Positions 26,147 to 35,031 of a DNA stretch of 51,653 nt are shown here, one piece after another. The notes under the pieces were generated by a model. It did not search any database. It had not been told where the DNA came from and was given only the letters and a program-made list of their open reading frames with translations. How positions within the stretch are numbered: position 1 is the first letter of the stretch; every line of letters begins with the position of its first letter. This stretch comes from DASZZZ01 sp036260375 (GTDB taxonomy: Bacteria > Actinomycetota > CADDZG01 > WHSQ01). A program made the translations under genes and the position numbers. The DNA lies in assembly GCA_036260375.1 (NCBI GenBank), contig DASZZZ010000054.1, forward strand, positions 1-51,653. Direction: 5' to 3'.

Positions 26147-26797
26147 ATGCCCCGCGCCGCGATCCTCGACATCGACGGCACGCTCGTCGACACGAACTAC
26201 CAGCACGCGCTGGCGTGGTACCGCGCGCTGCGTGCGCACGGCGTCAAGGTCGCGCTGTGGCGCATCCACCGCCACGTCGGCATGGGCGGCGACCACATGG
26301 TCGCGGCGCTCGCGGGTGACGACGTCGAGCGCCGCCTCGGCGATGACATCCGCGCCGCCGAGAAGGACCTGTACGCGGAGCTGATCGGCGAGGTCGAGAC
26401 GATGGCCGGCGCGCGCGAGCTGATCGAGGAGCTGCGCGCGCGGGGACACGTCGTCGTGCTGGCAAGCTCCGCGAAGGCCGAGGAGGTCGACCACTATCTC
26501 GACCTGCTCGACGTGCGCGACGTCGTCGAGGCATGGACGACCTCGGCCGACGTCGAGGCGACCAAGCCGGACCCGGACCTGGTGAGCGCGGCGATCGACA
26601 AGGCGGGCGGCCGCGACGCGGTCATGGTCGGCGACTCCGTGTGGGACTGCGAGGCGGCCCGGCGCGCCGGCGTCGACACGATCGCGGTCCTCACCGGTGG
26701 CTTCTCGGAGCAGGAGCTGCGCGACGCGGGCGCGGTCGCGGTTTACGAGTCGATCGACGAGCTGCGCAAGCACCTCGACGACACGTCACTCCGCTAG
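26147..26797 (+). CDS. HAD-superfamily phosphatase (phosphoglycolate-phosphatase-like)
   Basis: 216 residues. Motif I is LDIDGTLVDTN near residues 7-17 (nucleophile and acid/base Asp). A helical type-1 cap follows, with HRHVGMGGDHMV. Motif II is LASSAK, motif III is TKPDPDLV, and motif IV is MVGDSVWDCEAARRAG. These make it an active-looking HAD phosphatase of the Gph/beta-phosphoglucomutase-like group. The substrate is not determinable. It is not the GpgP family, which belongs to the phosphoglycerate-mutase-like fold in mycobacteria. An ATG with no strong Shine-Dalgarno site is used. Confidence 0.87.
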   Translation: MPRAAILDIDGTLVDTNYQHALAWYRALRAHGVKVALWRIHRHVGMGGDHMVAALAGDDVERRLGDDIRAAEKDLYAELIGEVETMAGARELIEELRARGHVVVLASSAKAEEVDHYLDLLDVRDVVEAWTTSADVEATKPDPDLVSAAIDKAGGRDAVMVGDSVWDCEAARRAGVDTIAVLTGGFSEQELRDAGAVAVYESIDELRKHLDDTSLR

Positions 26798-26881
26798 CCG
26801 CGCCGGCGGTTTCGCGCGCTCGCCATCGGGTACGCGCGCCGCCTCCGCCGTCTCGCCGACGGCTCTGCGGAAGGAGCCCCC

Positions 26882-27631
26882 ATGGAAGACTTCAAGAACG
26901 GCTTCGGCGACGCGCTCGCGTCCGTCGCCGCGCTGCTGCCCAAGCTCGTCGCGTTCGTGCTGATTCTCGTCGTCGGCTACTTCGTCGCGAAGGCCGTGGC
27001 GAAGATCCTCGACGGCATCCTCGAGCGCGTCGGGTTCGACCGCGCCGTCGAACGCGGCGGCGTCGGCAAGGCGCTCGCATCGTCGCGCTACGACGCGTCG
27101 TCGCTGCTGTCGAAGGTCGTGTTCTACGCGCTCATGCTGTTCGTGCTCCAGCTCGCGTTCGGGGTGTTCGGTCCCAACCCGATCAGCGAGATGATCCAGG
27201 GCACGATCGCCTACCTGCCCAACGTGTTCGCCGCGATCGTGATCGTCGTCGTCGGCGCCGCCATCGCGGCCGCGGTCAAGGACATCGTCTCGGCGTCGCT
27301 CGGCGGCCTCGGTTACGGCCGCGCGCTCGCGGTCGCGGCGAGCACCGCGATCCTCGTCGTCGCCGTCTTCGCCGCGCTCGACCAGCTCGACATCGCCGAG
27401 AACGTGACGATCGGCCTGTTCTACGCGCTCCTCGCGATCGTCGTCGGCAGCGCCGTCGTCGCGATCGGCGGTGGCGGCATCCGCACGATGCAGGGCTACT
27501 GGGAGCGGGCCGCGCTGCGCGCCGAGCGCGAGTCCGGCGAGGTGCGCCGCCAGGTGCAGGGCGGCGGCGCCTCGGGGACCGGAGCGGCGACGGTCGACCT
27601 GCGCGAGCGCGACGCGGGCCGCACGAGCTGA
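26882..27631 (+). CDS. Membrane protein with MscS-type conserved TM helices
   Basis: 249 residues with four to five transmembrane helices. LLPKLVAFVLILVVGYFVAKAV begins near residue 18, and a second helix pair starts near YLPNVFAAIVIVVVGAAIAAAV; both match the TM_helix (PF05552) repeat found in small mechanosensitive-channel relatives. It lacks the beta-domain and C-terminal cage of true MscS. The last 50 residues are charged, cytosolic and end in a hydrophilic tail. An ATG with AAGGAG about 6 nt upstream is used. Function is unknown; osmotic-stress channel-like activity is an inference. It converges with the regulator gene 7 bp away. Confidence 0.82.
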   Translation: MEDFKNGFGDALASVAALLPKLVAFVLILVVGYFVAKAVAKILDGILERVGFDRAVERGGVGKALASSRYDASSLLSKVVFYALMLFVLQLAFGVFGPNPISEMIQGTIAYLPNVFAAIVIVVVGAAIAAAVKDIVSASLGGLGYGRALAVAASTAILVVAVFAALDQLDIAENVTIGLFYALLAIVVGSAVVAIGGGGIRTMQGYWERAALRAERESGEVRRQVQGGGASGTGAATVDLRERDAGRTS

Positions 27632-27638
27632 GCGCCCG

Positions 27639-28520
27639 CTACGCGAGGCGCTCGCAGCCGGCGTAGTCGAGGACGTAGCCGTAGCCGCGCCGGTTTGCGA
27701 CCGCCGGCGCGGCCCGGTTGCGGTCGCCGATGAGCGAGCGCAGGCGCCACACGTGCCAGTGGAGGTCGCGCCGCGTCATGCCCGGCTCGTGCGGCCACAC
27801 CTGGGCGAGGAGCTCCTCTGCGGGAACCGGCCGCCCGGGCGAACGGGCGAGCGCGCGCAGCAGCTCGAACTCCTTGCGAGGCATCTCGACGCGCCGCTCG
27901 CCGACGTACGCGACCTGCGCGTCGAGGTCGACTCGAAGCGCCCCGATCTCGACCTCGCCGCCGGGCGGCCGCCCCGACGCCTCGACGGCGCATTCGACCG
28001 CCGCGGCGACGGCGTCCGCGTCGACCGGGCCGAGGACGTACGCGTCGACGCCCGGAGCGCGCCTGTCCGGTGCGAGCTGCGTGGCGTCGCCGACGAGCAC
28101 GGTCGGCACCGCGCGCCCGCGCGCGCACGACGCGACCACCTCCCATCCCGGCGCGTGGGCGTCGAGAACCGCGGCGTGAAGCGTGGCGCGCGCGGCGAGC
28201 CGGATCGCCTGCTCCGAGTCGCGCACCACGAACGGGACGAGGCGGTGCCGGGCGAACGCCTCGCCGACGTCCTCGAGACCGATGCCGCACGCCGCCAGCA
28301 CGAGCACGGACGCGTAGCGGTCGCCGCGGCCGTCCGAGCCGCGTACGCCCGGGGCAGCCGAACGCTGACGCCGGCCGCGCGCGCCCGGGGACGGTCTCGC
28401 GTTGGTGTCGGTGGTGCGCGCCGTTCCGCTGGATCCCCCCACGCGGCCCCCAGAGAGTCGCCTCGACGCCGAGCATAACGCTGGGGGCGTGCTTTGCACG
28501 CCGCGGCGTGCCGGATGCAC
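27639..28520 (-). CDS. OmpR-type winged-helix regulator with degenerate receiver domain
   Basis: Up to 293 residues from a GTG at 28520; a GTG at 28307 (222 residues) would start right at the receiver-like strand VLVLAACG and may be the true start. The N-terminal domain resembles a response-regulator receiver: a candidate phospho-Asp sits in HAAVLDAHAPG. The acidic pair after strand 1 and the usual Thr/Lys pattern are not evident. The C-terminal domain is a clear Trans_reg_C winged helix (EFELLRALARSPGRPV, DLHWHVWRLRSLIGD, VANRRGYGYVLD). No histidine kinase gene adjoins, so it is an orphan, possibly phosphorylation-independent. Confidence 0.78.
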   Translation of the reverse strand: MHPARRGVQSTPPALCSASRRLSGGRVGGSSGTARTTDTNARPSPGARGRRQRSAAPGVRGSDGRGDRYASVLVLAACGIGLEDVGEAFARHRLVPFVVRDSEQAIRLAARATLHAAVLDAHAPGWEVVASCARGRAVPTVLVGDATQLAPDRRAPGVDAYVLGPVDADAVAAAVECAVEASGRPPGGEVEIGALRVDLDAQVAYVGERRVEMPRKEFELLRALARSPGRPVPAEELLAQVWPHEPGMTRRDLHWHVWRLRSLIGDRNRAAPAVANRRGYGYVLDYAGCERLA

Positions 28521-28678
28521 ACGGGCGCGCGCCGATGCCCTCTCGGCCCCCCCTCACCAGCCGATCCCGCGACTGCTCCGGTCACGCCGAGGCGTGCATG
28601 CCCGATAGTCAACCGCACGCGAAGTGGTCGGTACAGTTGCGGCGGCTTTGCGTTTCGTTTGCCGGCGCCGGTGGTGGG

Positions 28679-30304
28679 TCAGGCCCGCCGCACGAGGCCG
28701 CGCAGACGCCCCCGCCGCCGGTCGCGCGCGATCGCCCGCGTCGCGTTGAGCCCGGGTATCCCCGTCACCCCGCCGCCGCCGTGCGTCGCCGAGCCGCACT
28801 GGTACAGCCCCGCTATCGGCGTTCGGTAGTCGGCGTAGCCGGGGGCCGGACGCATGTGGAAGAGCTGGTCGGCCGACAGCTCGCCGTGGAAGATGTTGCC
28901 CCCGACGAGCCCGTACTCGGTCTGCATCCGGTGCGGTCCGATGACCTGACGGTGCAGGATCGCGCCGGCGACGTTCGGCGCGTGCTCGGCGAGCGCGGCG
29001 ACGGCGCGGTCCGCGTACGCGTCGAGCTCGTCGTCGTGCGGCTCCGCCGCCCACTCGTGCGGCACCCACTGCGTGAACATCGACACGACGTGCGCGCCGT
29101 CGGGCGCGAGCGTGCGGTCGTAGAAGCTCGGGATGCAGACGTCGGCGAACGGCGCGTCCGCGGCCCGGCCGGCGCGCGCCGCCTGGAACGCGTCCTCGAC
29201 GTAGCCGACCGACGGCGCCAGGACGATCGTCCCCCCGTGCACGCCCGGGCTCGGGTCGGGGGCGGCGCGGAACCGGGGCAGCTCCGCGACGGCGAGGTTG
29301 ACCTTCACGACGCCGCTGCGCGTGTTCCAGCGCTCGACGTCGCGCACGAAGTCGTCCGGCAGCTCCGAGCGGTCGAGATGCTCGAGGAACGCGATCTTGG
29401 GATGGACCGCGGTGACGACGAGCGGTGCGGCGAGCTCCTCGCCGTCGCGCAGCGCGACGCCCGTGGCGCGACCGCCGCGCGTCAGGACGCGGGCGACGGG
29501 CGCATCGGTCCGCACACGCGCGCCGAGACGCTCGGCCGCAGCGCGCAGGGCCCCCGAGACCGCGCCCATGCCGCCCTCGGGGAAGCCCCAACGCCCCACG
29601 GCGCCGTCGCCGAGGTCGCCGACGTGGTGGTGCAGCATCACGTATGCGGTGCCTGGCTCGGCCGGGCCCGCCCACGTCCCGATGACGCCGCTGACCGCGA
29701 GCATCGCCTTGACCTCCGCCGACTCGAACCAGTCGTCGAGAAGGTCGGAGATGCTCATCGTCATCAGGCGCGTGAGGTCGGCGACGCCGCGGCGCCCGAG
29801 CCCGCGTAGCCTCCACGCGAGCGCCATCTGGTCCGCGACGTCGGCGGGGGTGGTCGAGCCGAGCGCGGGAGGCGGACGCAGCAGCAGGGGGCCGAGGACG
29901 GCGCCGAGCGCGCCGATCCATTCGTCCCACCGCTCCAGCGCGTCGGCGTCGCGCCGCGAGAAGCGCGCGACCTCGGCGCGGACCTCGGCGGGCGACTTGC
30001 CGCCGACGGCGAGCGCGCCGCCGTCGGGCAGCGGCACGAAATACGACTCCTGCGGGTGGATGCGGTAGCCGTGCCGTTCGAGGTTGAGGTCGCGCACGAT
30101 GCGCGGCGGCATGAGGCTGACGACGTACGACAGCGCGCTGACCTTGAAGTCGGACCCCCACGGCCGCTCCGTCGTCGCGGCACCGCCGACGGAGGCGCGC
30201 GCCTCGAGCACCACCGTGCGCGCGCCGGCGCGCGCGAGATACGCGGCCGCGACGAGGCCGTTGTGGCCTCCCCCGACCACGATGGCGTCGTACTCGGCGG
30301 CCAT
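28679..30304 (-). CDS. Phytoene-desaturase-like FAD-dependent oxidoreductase
   Basis: 541 residues. The N-terminal FAD dinucleotide motif IVVGGGHNGLVAAAYLARAG is followed by the acidic end of strand 2 (VVLEARASVGG). The C-terminal FAD motif LYQCGSATHGGGGVTGIPG lies near the end. The whole matches the CrtI-like/PYROXD2 family of carotenoid and retinol desaturase-type enzymes. The actual substrate is unknown; no crt cluster adjoins. A B12-dependent CarH-like regulator, which controls carotenoid genes in other bacteria, is present 14 kb away, but a link is speculative. An ATG with a GGAGGGGG site is used. Confidence 0.86.
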   Translation of the reverse strand: MAAEYDAIVVGGGHNGLVAAAYLARAGARTVVLEARASVGGAATTERPWGSDFKVSALSYVVSLMPPRIVRDLNLERHGYRIHPQESYFVPLPDGGALAVGGKSPAEVRAEVARFSRRDADALERWDEWIGALGAVLGPLLLRPPPALGSTTPADVADQMALAWRLRGLGRRGVADLTRLMTMSISDLLDDWFESAEVKAMLAVSGVIGTWAGPAEPGTAYVMLHHHVGDLGDGAVGRWGFPEGGMGAVSGALRAAAERLGARVRTDAPVARVLTRGGRATGVALRDGEELAAPLVVTAVHPKIAFLEHLDRSELPDDFVRDVERWNTRSGVVKVNLAVAELPRFRAAPDPSPGVHGGTIVLAPSVGYVEDAFQAARAGRAADAPFADVCIPSFYDRTLAPDGAHVVSMFTQWVPHEWAAEPHDDELDAYADRAVAALAEHAPNVAGAILHRQVIGPHRMQTEYGLVGGNIFHGELSADQLFHMRPAPGYADYRTPIAGLYQCGSATHGGGGVTGIPGLNATRAIARDRRRGRLRGLVRRA

Positions 30305-30366
30305 GCTCCCCCTCCGGTCGTCGGGCGTGACGGCCGGAGCCTACGTCGGCGTCGGTCGCCGCGCGT

Positions 30367-31596
30367 CTAGCGGCCGACGACGCGCAGGACCCGCCCGGAC
30401 GCGTGGTCGGTGACGTAGAGCTCACCGTCCTCGTCGGCGCCGAACGAGGAGATGCGCGCGCCGGTCGAGGCGACCTCGACGGGGTCCCGTGGACGGGCGG
30501 CGTCGACGACCCACACGCGTCCGCTGCAGTAGTCGCCGAAGAGATAGCCGCCGCGCAGCTCCGGCCAGCGCGCCCCGCGGTAGACGTGCCCGCCCGTGAC
30601 CGAGCAGCCGAGCTCGTGCGAGTACTGCGCCTCGGGGAGCTCGAGCCCCGAGCGGTCGCAGCGCGCCGCCTCGTAGCAGTCGCGGCCCTCCATGCGATTC
30701 CACCCGAAGTTGAGGCCGCCCCCGCCCGCGGGGATGCGGTCGACCTCCTCCCACTCGCCTTGCCCGACGTCGCCGATCCACAGGTCGCCCGTGACCGGGT
30801 CGAACGACATGCGCCACGGGTTGCGCAACCCGAAGGCCCAGATCTCCGGACGGGCCCCGCGGCGGTCCGCGAACGGGTTGTCGGCCGGCGCCGCGTACGG
30901 GTGGCGCGCGCCCGCGTCGACGTCGACGCGCAGGATCTTGCCGAGCAGCGTGCCGAGGCTCTGGCCGTTGTCGTGGGGATCGCCCGCCGAGCCCCCGTCC
31001 CCGAGCGCGACGTAGAGCATCCCGTCGGGCCCGAACGTCAGCGCGCCGCCGTTGTGGTTGGCGTACGGCTGGTCGACGCGCAGCAGGACGCGCTCGGAAC
31101 GCTCGTCGCCGCCCTCGTACTCCGCGACGACCGTGTCGCCGTCGACGTCGGTGTAGTGGGCGAACAGGCGCCCGTTGCGGGCGTAGCGCGGGTGGAACGC
31201 GAGCCCGAGCAGGCCCTGCTCGCCGGACGCCTCGGTCCGGTCGGACAGGTCGAGGAACGGCTCGGGCTCCCCCCGGCCCCCGCGCAGCACGTGGACGACG
31301 CCGGCCTGCTCGACGACGAAGAGGTCGCCGCTGCCGTCGCCCGCGTTGGTGACGAGCACGGGCATGTCGAAGCCGTCGGCCACGGGCGCGAGCTTCACGC
31401 GCACCGCGGCCGGGTCGAACGCGGGCGCCGGAGGGCGCTGGCGGGGTCGCTGCGACGGAGACGGCGACGGCGCTGCGGGCGTAGATATCGGGGGCCGGGG
31501 CGCGGCCGCGGGCGGATCTCCGGCGCGGCACGCCGGCGCGAGCGCGAGCGCCGCGAGCGCGACGGCGACGCGGGCGAGACGGGGGGTCGCCGGCAT
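30367..31596 (-). CDS. Lipoprotein of the glucose/sorbosone dehydrogenase (PQQ) family
   Basis: 409 residues. A signal peptide ending in the lipobox LAPAC predicts a lipid-anchored exported protein, followed by a Pro/Ser-rich linker. From residue 75 a six-bladed beta-propeller of the GSDH type is seen: GDLFVVEQAGVVHVL, GEQGLLGLAFHPRYARNG, a HNGGALTFGPDGMLYVALGDGG metal/cofactor segment and WAFGLRNPWRMSFDP. GLNFGWNRMEG and GYLFGDYCSG follow. Relatives oxidise sugars with PQQ; the substrate and PQQ use are inferred. The ATG at 31596 is chosen over longer N-terminal extensions because it gives the signal peptide directly. It diverges from the Rieske fusion. Confidence 0.87.
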   Translation of the reverse strand: MPATPRLARVAVALAALALAPACRAGDPPAAAPRPPISTPAAPSPSPSQRPRQRPPAPAFDPAAVRVKLAPVADGFDMPVLVTNAGDGSGDLFVVEQAGVVHVLRGGRGEPEPFLDLSDRTEASGEQGLLGLAFHPRYARNGRLFAHYTDVDGDTVVAEYEGGDERSERVLLRVDQPYANHNGGALTFGPDGMLYVALGDGGSAGDPHDNGQSLGTLLGKILRVDVDAGARHPYAAPADNPFADRRGARPEIWAFGLRNPWRMSFDPVTGDLWIGDVGQGEWEEVDRIPAGGGGLNFGWNRMEGRDCYEAARCDRSGLELPEAQYSHELGCSVTGGHVYRGARWPELRGGYLFGDYCSGRVWVVDAARPRDPVEVASTGARISSFGADEDGELYVTDHASGRVLRVVGR

Positions 31597-31704
31597 CGTC
31601 GCAGCGTACGGGCTCGGCCGCGCTACGTCGCGGGCGCCGCGCCGCGTTTGTCGGCGCGCGCCTCGGGTAGACGAACGCACGGCCGTCGTCCCCGAGGAGG
31701 TGCC

Positions 31705-32553
31705 ATGCAGCCGCACCGGTTGCTCGAGCGGATCGAGGCGTCGGAGGGACTCGAGCGCGCCGCCGCTCCGGTCGCGCAGGCGGCGGGGCGCGCGCTGCCG
31801 CCGGGCCCGCTAAAGGACGCGCTGAGCGGCACGTGGCTCGGCCACGCGCTCCATCCCGTCCTGACCGACGTCCCCATCGGGACGTGGGTGAGCGCGGCGA
31901 TCCTCGACCTCTTCGGCGGCGCCGGCACGCGCGACGCGGCCCGCAAGCTCGTCGGCGCGGGCCTGCTCGCCGCGGTCCCCACCGCCGTCACGGGGCTCGC
32001 CGACTGGTCGGACACGCAGGGCCGCGACAACCGCACCGGCGTCGCGCACGCGAGCGCCAACACGCTCGCCCTCGCCGCGTACGGCGCGTCGTACGCGGCG
32101 CGCCGCGCCGGGCGCCACCGCCTCGGCGTCGCGCTCGGTTTCGCCGGCGGCGCCATCGCGTCCGCGGGCGCGTACCTCGGCGGGCACCTGTCGCTCGCGC
32201 GCGGCGTCGGCGTGGACCAGGCGACGTTCGAGGCGCCGCCCGGCGAGTGGACGCGCGTCGCCGACGAGGCCGACCTCGCCGACGGGCGCCCGCATCACGT
32301 CCACGTCTCCGGCACCGGCGTCGTGCTCGTGCGCAGCGGCGACCGCGTCCACGCGCTCGTGAGTCGCTGCAGCCACCTCGGCGGGCCGCTCGACGAGGGC
32401 GACGTCGACGGCGGTACGGTCACGTGCCCGTGGCACGGAAGCGTGTTCCGGCTCGACGACGGCGCGGTCGTACGGGGGCCGGCGCGCGCGCCTCAGCCGG
32501 TGCTCGACGCGCGCGTGCGCGACGGCGGCGTCGAGGTGCGCGCGCCGGGCTGA
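31705..32553 (+). CDS. DUF2231 membrane domain fused to a Rieske [2Fe-2S] domain
   Basis: 282 residues. The N-terminal half (residues 45-175) is a DUF2231 membrane domain with about four helices: GHALHPVLTDVPIGTWVSAAILD, AVPTAVTGLADWSDT, AHASANTLALAAYGAS. The C-terminal 100 residues are a Rieske ferredoxin-like domain with the two cluster motifs CSHLGG and CPWHGS near residues 225 and 245. The architecture implies electron transfer by a membrane-tethered iron-sulfur protein. The partner may be the divergently encoded sugar dehydrogenase-like lipoprotein, but that is only proximity. An ATG with CGAGGAGG upstream fixes the start. Confidence 0.88.
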   Translation: MQPHRLLERIEASEGLERAAAPVAQAAGRALPPGPLKDALSGTWLGHALHPVLTDVPIGTWVSAAILDLFGGAGTRDAARKLVGAGLLAAVPTAVTGLADWSDTQGRDNRTGVAHASANTLALAAYGASYAARRAGRHRLGVALGFAGGAIASAGAYLGGHLSLARGVGVDQATFEAPPGEWTRVADEADLADGRPHHVHVSGTGVVLVRSGDRVHALVSRCSHLGGPLDEGDVDGGTVTCPWHGSVFRLDDGAVVRGPARAPQPVLDARVRDGGVEVRAPG

Positions 32554-32603
32554 GCCGCGATGGAAGCCGCGCATGCGCGCGACGCGCTTCGGGCGCAAGG
32601 CCG

Positions 32604-34361
32604 CTACGGGCACGTGGCCGGGTTCGCCGTTCCCTTCGTCACGCTGGTCGAGATCGTGTTGCACCACGCGCCGCCGTCGCCGATGCGGTGGAAGACCTGG
32701 TCGTAGCGCGTCGTGGACAGGTTGTAGGTCGTCGAGTCGTACACCGTCTCGGCTCCTCCGGAGATCGCGAGGTAGCGCACGCTCTCCGAGCCCGTGTTGT
32801 TGAGGAAGCCCGAGGCGAACTCCACGACGTAACGACCGCCGGGCGCGATCGAGGTCCCCGCCGGTATCTGCTTCGGCGCGCCGCCCCCCGCCGCGACGTC
32901 GTCGACGTAGAGCCCGCCGATCGCGACGGCCGACGACGTCGGGTTGTACAGCTCGATCCACTCGTTCGTGCCCGACGACTGCGGCGCCATCATGTACTCG
33001 TTGACGCGCACGTCCTCCGGTCCGGCCGAGCCTCCCCCGCTGCCCTCGCTGTAGGTGGCGTACGAGCGCATCCCGGCGTCGTAGTCGATCTGGTAGCCGG
33101 CGCCGCCCGACGTCGTGTGCAGCCACACGTCGCCGTTGGAGTTGAACGTGCCGCTGTAGTCGGTCGGCGTGACGCCGTCGGCCTGGTACGGGTCGCACGG
33201 GTTGTTGGCGAGGTACACGTCGGCACCCACGCCGCGCTCGTTGACGACGCTCTGGAGCTCGTCGACGACGCGGTTGCCCGGGTGTCCGTAGCTGTTGCTG
33301 CCGCACGACACGAACGCGGACTCCGGCGCGAGCGTGGTGACGTACGCGTGGCTCGACGAGTGCGCGCTCCCGTGGTGGTTGGCACGCATCACCTCGACGT
33401 TGCCGACGACGTTCTTGATGTGGGCCTCGACGTCGTTGTAGGTGTAGCCGAACGAGCTCGTGGCGTACTCGCCGTCGGCGTCGCCGGCGGTGACGTACTC
33501 GAACGGCCCGTGGACGACCTTGATCGCGACCGAGTAGTCGTTCTCCGACGGCGGCGTGGGGTCGCCGGTGTGGTCACCCGAGACGGGCGTGACGCCGTCG
33601 ACCATCTTCACGCCCTTCGCGTTGGCGAGGACGATCGACGCCGTCGCGCCGCCGCCGAGGTCGAGCGTCGGCCACGGCGCCGAGTTCGTCAGCGTCGTCA
33701 CGTGCCCGGCGATGTTGGCGCGGTCCGGCTGCGACGCCGGTCCGTACAGCCAACACATCCACCGGCGCGCCGTCTGCGACGTCGTTCCCGCGTTGTGCCA
33801 CGCGATCTCGGGGGCCGGGTTCGAGCTCGTGCCGACGTCGCAGTCGCCGTCGCCGTTGGCGTCGGTCCACGTCCCGCCGTCGCGGTCGAGCAGCGTCCCG
33901 ACCGTGAAGTCCTCGCCCGAGGGCGTCAGCAGCCGGTAGAGCCCGTTGCCCACCGTCTGAGTGTCGTTCGGGTTGCCGGCGTAGCCGATGTGGTCGAGGT
34001 GATGGTGAGAGGCGTTGACGTAGTCGAGGTGGACGCCGCCGCTGGCCACGCCGCATATCCGCCGGATCGCGTTCGCGATGCGGCGCGACATCGTCGACGT
34101 GCCGGTCGAGTTCCACGCGGTCTCGCCGAGGTCGATCAACAGCGTCTTGCCGGTGGGCCCGACGATCAGCTGCGAGTCGCCCTGCTCGACGTCGAACCAG
34201 TAGACGTTGAGCTCGCCCTGGCGCCACGTCCCCGACGTCGAGCATGCGGCACCCGCGGCCCGCGCCGGCGACGAGCCCGACTGTGCGCCGACGAGCGCGA
34301 CGGCCGCCGCGAGCGCGATCCATGCGACGACGACGGCGCGACCCCTCGTAGCCGTGCCCAT
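32604..34361 (-). CDS. Secreted ComEC-like metallo-beta-lactamase-fold protein with lamin-tail domain
   Basis: 585 residues. A Sec signal peptide (residues 1-40) is followed by a metallo-beta-lactamase-fold domain. Visible motifs are WFDVEQGDSQLI, LLIDLGE, the zinc motif SHHHLDH near residues 117-123, TAGDADG, and a late NHHGS near residue 325 typical of the ComEC C-terminal hydrolase group. A lamin-tail domain spans about 450-557 (VRVNEYMM, NEWIELYNPTS). Extracellular nuclease or phosphoesterase activity is likely by analogy with secreted MBL/LTD nucleases, but not proven. The start is fixed by GAGGAGGGG just upstream of the ATG at 34361; an upstream in-frame extension is not needed. Confidence 0.85.
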   Translation of the reverse strand: MGTATRGRAVVVAWIALAAAVALVGAQSGSSPARAAGAACSTSGTWRQGELNVYWFDVEQGDSQLIVGPTGKTLLIDLGETAWNSTGTSTMSRRIANAIRRICGVASGGVHLDYVNASHHHLDHIGYAGNPNDTQTVGNGLYRLLTPSGEDFTVGTLLDRDGGTWTDANGDGDCDVGTSSNPAPEIAWHNAGTTSQTARRWMCWLYGPASQPDRANIAGHVTTLTNSAPWPTLDLGGGATASIVLANAKGVKMVDGVTPVSGDHTGDPTPPSENDYSVAIKVVHGPFEYVTAGDADGEYATSSFGYTYNDVEAHIKNVVGNVEVMRANHHGSAHSSSHAYVTTLAPESAFVSCGSNSYGHPGNRVVDELQSVVNERGVGADVYLANNPCDPYQADGVTPTDYSGTFNSNGDVWLHTTSGGAGYQIDYDAGMRSYATYSEGSGGGSAGPEDVRVNEYMMAPQSSGTNEWIELYNPTSSAVAIGGLYVDDVAAGGGAPKQIPAGTSIAPGGRYVVEFASGFLNNTGSESVRYLAISGGAETVYDSTTYNLSTTRYDQVFHRIGDGGAWCNTISTSVTKGTANPATCP

Positions 34362-34464
34362 GACCCCCTCCTCGCCGGGCCGCGCGTCCGCCACGACGAC
34401 GGGCGCCCGGTGGTCCCGAAGCCGCGACGCCAGCCTAGTCGAGGCGCATCCCGAAGCCCATACG

Positions 34465-34470
34465 TATAGT
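34465..34470 (+). promoter_or_regulatory. -10 element of a probable leaderless ogt transcript
   Basis: TATAGT ends 6 nt before the GTG start of the methyltransferase gene, and there is no Shine-Dalgarno sequence. This is the spacing expected when transcription starts at the first base of the start codon, a common arrangement in actinobacteria. No clear -35. Confidence 0.5.
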
Positions 34471-34476
34471 CCTCCC

Positions 34477-34992
34477 GTGACCCAGCGCGGCCCCGCGCAT
34501 CCCCACGTCGCGGTCGTCGACGGACCGCTCGGCCGGCTCGTGCTCGTCGCCTCGGAACGAGGGCTCGTGGCAGTCGAGCGCGCCGGGCCGGACGACGACG
34601 CCGTGCCGACGCCGTCGCCGCCGCCGTGGCTCGACGACGCCTGCGCGCAGGTGAGCGCGTACCTGCGCGGCGAGGTCGACTCGATCGCCGCGCCCGTCGA
34701 TCTGTCGTACGTGCCGCGCTTCGACGCCGCGGTCTACCGCGCCGTGCGCCGGATTCCGTACGGATGCGTCGCGAGCTACGGCGACGTCGCGCGCGCCGTC
34801 GGCGCGCCGCGCGCCGCGCGCGCGGTCGGCACGGCGCTCGCGCGCTGTCCGTTGGGGATCGTCGTGCCGTGCCATCGCGTCGTCCGCAGCGACGGCAGCG
34901 TCGCCGGCGCGCCGGCGGACGTCCGCACGCGCGAGCACCTGTTGGAGCTCGAGGCACGGCACGCGCCGGCGCGCGGCCGTCGGCTATCGTGA
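34477..34992 (+). CDS. ogt: Methylated-DNA-protein cysteine S-methyltransferase
   Basis: 171 residues. The active-site motif IVVPCHRVV carries the acceptor Cys near residue 131. The preceding helix-turn-helix region (YRAVRRIPYGCVASYGDVARAVGAPRAAR) includes the Tyr and Arg finger residues of the family, and the N-terminal domain is a short RNase-H-like fold. It repairs O6-alkylguanine by irreversible alkyl transfer to itself. The N-terminal extension PAHPHVAVVDGPLGRLVLVAS marks the Ogt type rather than AdaB. GTG start, probably leaderless. The DUF6916 gene follows after 39 nt on the same strand. Confidence 0.92.
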   Translation: MTQRGPAHPHVAVVDGPLGRLVLVASERGLVAVERAGPDDDAVPTPSPPPWLDDACAQVSAYLRGEVDSIAAPVDLSYVPRFDAAVYRAVRRIPYGCVASYGDVARAVGAPRAARAVGTALARCPLGIVVPCHRVVRSDGSVAGAPADVRTREHLLELEARHAPARGRRLS

Positions 34993-35031
34993 CTGCGCTC
35001 CACGCGGCCCATCTCCGTTCCGGAGGACGAC

